In this document: positions 57,021 through 64,000 of the stretch, one piece after another
How positions within the stretch are numbered: position 1 is the first letter of the stretch
Layout of the letters: each line of letters starts with the position of its first letter
Assembly: GCF_001949145.1 (NCBI RefSeq)
Contig: NW_019091377.1
Span: 74,254 to 138,253, forward strand
DNA: 64,000 nt
Origin: Acanthaster planci
Taxonomy: Eukaryota > Echinodermata > Asteroidea > Valvatida > Acanthasteridae
Direction: 5' to 3'
Notes under the pieces: generated by a model
Seen by the model: only the letters and a program-made list of their open reading frames with translations
The model's database searches: none
What the model was told of the DNA's origin: nothing
Position numbers and translations under genes: made by a program

Positions 57021-60000
57021 GTAAGCTCCATAAGCTCCCTCTCTCAAACTCTGGGATTGAGGGGTATCGTTTGCTGTGCCCGGTCGCAGTCATAGTCTTT
57101 CCTTTCCTAAAAATAACTCTCCATTTGTGCAGCCACTTTGCGATTGTCAAGAGCCTCTGCGTCTCGCTACTGAAATCATTACCATGGAAACCGTCAAACG
57201 TCGTTCCTCGCGACAACAAAATTACATCAGTCACACATGCACACACATAAAAAAAATGCACACGATTCTGCTGAAAAGAGATACATTTTTACAAAACAGG
57301 TGTTGGGGTAAGTTTTAAATTTCAAAGGGAAATTTTACTCTCAAAACATCTCGGTAAAAACGGTTAGTTAAAATTTGACACACTTTGGCCGTAAACACTG
57401 CAGAGATTCTATGTAGAATAACAGGCGGTTTACTTGGCAATAAGGTTTTTATGTCCTCATTGTACCAGATGTTATTGTGAAGTGATATATTTTTAGATAA
57501 AGAAATTAGTTTCAAGGGATATGAAGTGCATCGGCACGTAAATAATAAAATAACAAAATGTATCTCTGAAAAACTCTTTTCAATCACAAAATATTAATGA
57601 GTAAGAGCATTCAAATATTTATACGTGGACAGAATTTTTCCATATTTCATTGTTATTTTCTGAAAACAGCAGTATTCAAACAAGTGGGGGTTAAACATGA
57701 CAGAAAAATAGCCTTAACGCAAAAGCATTGGCAGGGATCTCTTGTATAGACGGTTCAGTTGCGTAATTCTTGAAAACTAACTTCTTAGTTTGAGGGTTCC
57801 CAATAGTGATTAGCGTACAGGTGTGTTACTGCTCTCTTGAAAATAAAGGCTCACCTAAAGCAATGTGGTGAAAGCCAGAAGTCGTTTAACTTGGCGTAGG
57901 CGAGACAGAAATCAAACAGTCAATGGTTGTTGGTATATGATTAGTTAGCTTGGATCAAGTAGGTATCAGTTTTTGAAGTACTTATTACATTTTGTATTTC
58001 TAGCTCCAAAATCTTCCAGAAATTGTTCCATCCACAATTCTAAGGCTCAACCGCAGTCTGTTTAAAAGTAAGACTGAAAAGGGGTACTTTTCCTGGTTTG
58101 AATACCAAGATTCAAAACTTGGAATGGGTGTTTTGAACATTCGCTTGGTCTTGATAAACGTTTAGTTGATGAACACACGTTCGTTGTGAATCGAAGCACA
58201 CGGTGGGAAGTGTATTGCATCATGGGATGTGTATTGGTAAAAGCGCATAACGGCTTTTACGAAATATACTGTAAATTTTATATGGTCTGCGTAAAGGTTT
58301 TTCTGTGGTTACACATGCACGTCGTGTGAAAGTATTAACATACCTTTACAAGTCAGTTCAAGTCAAGTCAGTTTCAAAATGCAGGATAGTTGTGAATTAG
58401 ATTTTGGCCACTGAAACTGTGTGATATTTTGTAAACCTTTATTTACGAATTCTGTTTTACCATTCCACGTGTGCATTTCCTATTTCCCTCTTCTGTTCTT
58501 CCCAGATTTACACTCTATAGTTTCTTGCTTTGATTCCATGACATCTTCCCCGTCTCAACATGTTTCGGTCTTGCGTTGATTAGCATAATGTTTTTTATTT
58601 CCCCTATGGTATAAATCAGAAACGGGCAGAGAGTTTTGAAATGTATCAGGTATCAAAAGTCCAAATAAAACTCCTATATGGGATTCATTAAGTTTTATTA
58701 AATCAACATAAAGATAAGTGGCTTCTGTCATCGGGATCTCCATTTCATTAAATAAATAATAGGGCTCTAACATCAGATGTGAAACAACGATTTGAATTTC
58801 AAATTACTCCTAGATTTACAAGTCTTGCGTCGTTCTATTGACGCCTTTTTTCACATGTTATCGATGTGACTGGTAGGATAGTTTTATTTTTTTATTCATT
58901 GGGTATCAATGCGCTTCTGCTTTCCTAAAGGTCACCCTACGCTTCAGTAAATAAGTACTTTCAGAGAAAGGTTGGTGTCAAGCTCCGTAGAATGTGCCCT
59001 GCATACAATATGCAGCACCTCACGGGCGAGTCCATCGCCCTCTGATGTTAAGATACATCAGTAGGTTAATATGATAAGGTCATGTGATGACGTCGTTACC
59101 CATGGTAGTACTATAGTCGCTGCTCATTTACAATAACAAGCTCCAGTTCTTTCCCTTTCAAGTTTCAGACTTGGTTCTTTTAAATATCTTTTACTGCATT
59201 TTCTGTGACTTTTTCATTTCTACAAATGACTATTGCCAGAGGCTTCAGCGCGTCAGACTACAGAATGTGGCTTTTAATATTAGAAGGCGGTTTTATTTCA
59301 TCTCTGAATTATTGTTTGTACCTCTAACCTCACTTCTTAAGTCGTATCTGTCTATTGATAGAGGTGACGCTCGTATGTTTACATTACTAAAAGAAGAAAA
59401 CATACTAGCTAAACCTTGAGGAAGCTAGGGCTCTAGGGGTGCTTATATTAGCATTCATACCAACAAAAAGATAACTTGTGTACAGACGATAATCATCTTA
59501 TCAACGCCCGAACATAAAATCTCTTTATACTTCGTCTTGCGTCTTACCTTTTCCTAACTTGCAAGTGCTATTTACGTCAAATATAGTGCGTATAGGCGGT
59601 TTTAATGCTCCGTAGAATCTTTTGGTCGTCTCAGAAAGCATTTTTGCAGGTCTTTCAAATAGCTAGCTATGAATGTGGTTATTATTCCATGACTGAATGC
59701 ACCGTGAAATCCTGTCTGGCGTAATGCTTTATAATTCCGTCGTCAGTTCGTGAAATTTGCTCCGTTGCAGCGAATTTTGTCTTCCTATTGTCAGATATTG
59801 CCAGGCTGACGTGTACCGAGTGCTGTAACTTTCAAGATAATACCCAGGGGCAATTTCTCGGAGGAAATCTTCGCATCAGGTCAAACACCTCCGTGCGTGT
59901 GTCGTCCATGAATACGTATAAACGAGATCATGCCGATATATAACGGGAAATCCAGGAAAAAGCAGACCCTCTTTTCACATAATCCAGTCGTGATACTCAT

Positions 60001-63000
60001 TATTTCATGGAGTCGTGAAGACAATTCCTATATTATCATTCATTTCCGGGTTGTCAGTTTTATTCAGTGAATTTCCACACCATTAACAAATGACCAGTGA
60101 CACCTCTGTCGCGTCACAACGTTGGTATACGGTGATTTGGGATCTGCATGTAGCAAGAAATCGATACCTGCGTAGAAGAGAGTCATTAAGGTGGCATCGC
60201 ATGAGATAAAAAGAAGAGGAACGTTTGCTCCAACTGGAATCGAGTGAAAGCAAACAATAGAAGAGGCAGCTGGCACAGACTGCCAAAGCTGTGTACACAC
60301 TAACGCTGCAAGGTTGAAACAATGTCCATGTTAATCATCAGCAGTACCAAAGATGTATTGCAGGCCCACTGGGGTCGGCCACAATACGCATATTGATTTG
60401 ACGATGTTGCTACGTATGTAGAAAGAACGTACTGGAACCTGGAAACTAACATTGCAAAAACCCACAATCAATGCCATGGGCCCTGGGGATCTTCTGACGG
60501 GGAGAGCCTTTTTATCGGAGTCCAAAGCACTCATCAGCAAAGAATGGATAAACAGTAACAGTGCAAGGGGTCAATTAGGAGGTTTTTTCCAAGCTATGTG
60601 GTGTTTTTGTAAACTTTATATTTGGGGGGATATCTCGTTGACCCCGCCTTCTCCTCCTCCTTGGGACGGTCATGGCTCGAGCGGCTGATTTTGCAGTGGG
60701 GCGTGAAAGTTTGACACCCAGCTTTAATTTGACAGTCAGATTGATACTGTCAAAGTAGCTACACTGGGAGCTTGAACCGCAAGATTACCCTTGCAAATTT
60801 GTCATTTTAAGCGAAGCTGTTGTACAAGTCAGAATCCAGTAGCAAGTCCGTCCTCAAGTTTGCAGGTCAACAGAATCTATCCCATCAAGGAACGTGTGAG
60901 CACGTGGGGTCCTTGAATTTCTAATTGCCTTCAGAAAGCAACAGCGCACAGACAAGACACCAACTTTTTTCTTCTCACAGGCATGCACAAACTCATTCTG
61001 GGTATCAGAAACATTAACCAGTCCACTCTAAAGGACACTGATCATAAGAAAAAAATCCATGGGCTCGTTAAAAAAAAACGTTCAGTCGAATTCGCAAACT
61101 CTTTTTCAGAAAGTATGCCAACACTTTCACGATTCGAAGCAGTTTGTGGGAAATGCAATATTGAGGGCTATATTTAGAACATTTTTTTTCAATTTGGGTC
61201 TTTTAAGGGTACTTATGAGCATGTCTGAAATTACAGTATGGGCGTCAACCCTTTTTTGTGCGTAAATAGTGCTCCAAACAATTTAATGGCCAATTTCGAT
61301 GTCTGTCGCCGATTTCTGGCGTTGTTCCATCTTCTCTCAGGGTTTATCGCCGATCGTATTCATGATCCGCCACCCCTGTAATAAAAAAGAATGTCGTCAA
61401 TCGTTCAACGGGGCTATGGACGAAGTGATTCATGTACTTTTCGTTAGAATCACTGAGCTATATTGTAACCACAGGCATACCAGGTGCTGAGTACCAGCGC
61501 TACCAGACGGGGGCTTGGAGTTGTTGATATGGCTTGCAAAACGATTTAGACTTCGGAACAAGACTGCAGCGGCACTCGTCACCTATGGTGTTCTGTGCTT
61601 GCGCAGTGCCCTCGTAATTTCTGTGAGAGCCACCTCGTCTATTTTAGTAATGAATCTCGGGGGAGTCATTCTTGTGAAGCCTTCCATGAAGGAATATCTT
61701 TGGGGCAAAGCCGTTGCCACAGAAACGACTTACTGTTTCAATGCTAAAAAGTAATGTCAAAACTGGAAATAGTGTCAATAAATATATAACAAACGGAAAT
61801 TTTACTCTTGTTTTTCACGGACTTAAAAGGTTTTTTTGATTATAGTGATTTATGACAAGTTGATAGGAACGTTTTAGAAAAAGATTTTTTTTACAGTAAA
61901 TTGCAAAGATACAAGACAAGGTTCAAACTATGAAGGGAGATGATGTGTATACCATGTACGTGTTTTTAGCCTAAATGGACCGAGACGCACTCTTGAGTTC
62001 AACGGAGAATTTACCTGATCACATTGACGAGTGTCCCAGTCAAGTTCTGTGACCTCCAAATTGACGGGTTTGGTTGTCACAAGGATGCCAGTCTTTAGGC
62101 AAAAGCCTGATTTCAGCCTTTCTTTTAAAATGTTTGGCCAGTTTCAGGCCTTTAGCAAGGTACATGTACATTGAGGCCTCTCCGGCCTTCTTTTCAGGCT
62201 CTGGACAAGAACTTGATTGGCATCCCTATGGACAGGTCCATTGTCATCTGTGTCAAACGTTCATTACTCGAAGAAAAACGGGACGTGAAATCATTCCAAA
62301 GCACTTTCTCCCACCACACCCGTAGCACACTGTGAAACGGTACTGATGCACCGCAGAACTAATAAATTGGACCACTTGAAAGTACTTGTACATTCGCATG
62401 GACTTTGGTCACGGGCTCCGCGGCAAAGCAAGTTCAGGTAATATTACCATACAGCTTAGTGCGTGCTCGCTTGTTCCCCGGGATGGCATCAGGTGGCACG
62501 TTTATTTGATCTGGATGTGGTATTGATCAAGTCTCCCAGGATGCACGTTGTTACGTTGTATGACGGGTGATGTTGTTCGAGACCATGCAGGAATTTGTTT
62601 TGTTTTAACTGAAAGTCCCAGGGATGAATAAACAATCATCAATGGAATTCTCAGCATGCTGGTAAATATGCTTTTAAAAATTAGATGGAAAGAAAATTAC
62701 CTTACCAAGAGGGTGAAGTGAGTAATAATTAAAATGGTTCCAAGTATTTTCTAGGATTAAATACATGTCTATGTACCTTTTTTTATCTGAATGCATATCT
62801 ATATCTTTTTACCAAGTCATCCAGTCGTCTTGTCTCGCTCGAAGGTTTTTTTTTTTAGCCATGATACTTACTTCAACCACTTCAACCTTAAAACGTGCTG
62901 ATTATTTTGCCGAGGTAACCTCCCTTTGAGGAAGCGCTCATCAAGCATTGCGTTATGTCCTACAAGTCAAAATGGTTCCGTCCACCCGCAGATTGTAGCT

Positions 63001-63074
63001 GGCTATAGTCTTGCCGCTCGTTTTGACTGATATTAACGAGCCGCGTTGCATGGCCGCAGTACGCGTGCGCTTAC
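57021..63074. other. Unassigned stretch
   Basis: Could be intron of the gene at 56810. Short chance frames on both strands. No transposon proteins or RNA genes recognised. Confidence 0.4.
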
Positions 63075-63162
63075 CGTAACTGTCCTCCACCCAGATGTAT
63101 CTACTCGTGTGTACATTGAACGATAGGGATTCATCAAGTGAGACTACACTCATACGGGTCAT
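63075..63162 (-). CDS. Possible first coding exon, divergent partner of the gene at 63257
   Basis: ATG at 63162 opens 29 codons plus one base ending at a donor (AGTTACG|GTAAGC). The peptide includes VVSLDESLSFNVHTSRYIWV and has natural composition. In-frame upstream codons add a few residues without a better start. Family unknown. It lies only 94 bp from the start codon of the plus-strand exon, which would make a bidirectional promoter, or it may be an internal exon. Confidence 0.3.
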
Positions 63163-63256
63163 GCATTGTAGCACGTGCTAGTAAGCTACGATCGCAATAG
63201 AGCATTGTAACGATTCGGAGGATTTTCGTACCTGCGTATCATCGGAAGAAGCCACC

Positions 63257-63333
63257 ATGTCCAGTAAGAAAACATCCCATCGTGGGAAATTCGAGTTTCG
63301 GAGTTGTAGCTTCGAAGGGAAATATCCGTCCAG
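63257..63333 (+). CDS. Probable first coding exon of an unrecognised gene
   Basis: An ideal start context, GCCACCATGT, opens 25 codons plus two bases and ends at a consensus donor, CCAG|GTAGGT. The peptide begins MSSKKTSHRGKFEFRSCSFE and is basic without a signal peptide. The gene continues to the right of or beyond the window; no second exon was identified in the remaining 670 bases. Confidence 0.5.
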
Positions 63334-64000
63334 GTAGGTCGTCCGATTCATGTTGCTGTATGGAAACCAAATATACTTTTGCTAGAAACCATGTAATCAG
63401 ATGTTGTATTTAGTTCAGCCTTGCTCAAATCATTAAGCTTTTCCACAAACTACATCTACTCAGACCTAAGGCTGCATCCAAACCTTTTGTCTGTAGCTAG
63501 GTCTTGGTCTTCGTTGAAAATATGCGAAGACGCACTCATGAAAATAGGCCTGGCCGTGTCCCTGGAAATCCGTTCGGGATATCGCCTAAGATTCGTTTAT
63601 GTGTGCTTTTCTTTATCCGTGTTACGTCTGATTACGTATGTGCATTGTCATATAACGAAGTTTATTCGAAAATCAACATTTCATAGCTTGTTCAAGTTTT
63701 GCAGTAATGTCATGTACTTTGAAATGAGCTGAAGGGTACGTATACAGACGTACATTATGTTGTCTTTGCAACCACAGCATACCCGTAGAAAAGCTGTTAA
63801 TGTAGTCTGATACTTGCAAACTTGAATTCCTGTGTGTGAATCAGTTACGAAATAGCGAACAGTGCAAGGAGTAAACGTGGTGCGTATTGGTCACTGAATA
63901 CGATGTGTGCAGTGATCCATTTTTTAAAAATATATTAAGTAGGCCTAACCTTGCAAATCAAGCGCAGTATGTTAAGAGCACAACGCTAGCAAAGCAAGCA
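63334..64000. other. Intron-like stretch to window end
   Basis: Probably first intron of the gene at 63257. A segment near 63545-63595 (GGCCTGGCCGT ... CGCCTAAGAT) resembles 49445-49490 (GACCTGGCCGT ... AGCCTAAGAT), possibly a dispersed repeat. Confidence 0.35.

Overview
The window looks like nuclear DNA from an animal, most likely a marine invertebrate deuterostome (echinoderm, hemichordate or cephalochordate); the species cannot be fixed. The grounds are large non-coding intervals, exons bounded by GT/AG signals, TLR-type TIR domains fused to TPR proteins that resemble vertebrate TTC22, a decayed non-LTR retrotransposon whose RT keeps the YADD box, and the repeated octamer-like word TAGGCCT. 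No operons, CRISPR arrays or convincing RNA genes were seen.

The core is a head-to-tail array on the minus strand between about 18.9 and 43.4 kb. Four full-length copies, in transcription order, are copy A (main exon 42505/42436-40064), copy B (37821-35428), copy C (32501-29966, frameshifted) and copy D (26451-24070). A fifth, divergent TIR gene, copy E (19766-18930), has a non-TPR N-terminus and a broken C-terminus beside an assembly gap. Each full copy carries almost its whole protein in one exon of about 2.4 kb: an N-terminal motif and helical TPR repeats collinear with TTC22, a Ser/Pro/basic linker, and a C-terminal TIR domain. A short upstream exon can be traced for copies B, C and D, joined by a phase-0 intron of 0.9 to 1.3 kb; in copy B it supplies the only plausible start codon. 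Copy A has a candidate upstream exon too, with less certain splicing.

The TIR domains keep box 1 (YDFFVIY) and a box 2-like RDF-x-LG, but the BB-loop proline is replaced by leucine in all four full copies, and the acidic residue used by NAD-cleaving TIRs appears absent. This suggests (inference) scaffold or adaptor proteins in innate signalling rather than enzymes. NF-kB-like motifs lie in the first introns of copies A, C and D, and a block of about 70 bp around the motif is conserved between C and D, so inducible expression is a testable idea.

Outside the array, the first 18 kb and most of the last 20 kb hold little that can be supported. Several probable first exons of other genes were found from start codon plus in-frame splice donor: plus-strand exons at 46607-46839, 56810-57020 and 63257-63333, and minus-strand exons at 49849-49789 (a signal peptide) and 63162-63075. 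Their downstream exons were not identified. Repeats include an inverted-repeat foldback at 27951-28309, GAGTG-rich repeats split by the retrotransposon fragment at 22.1-23.6 kb, and T/G-rich low-complexity tracts.
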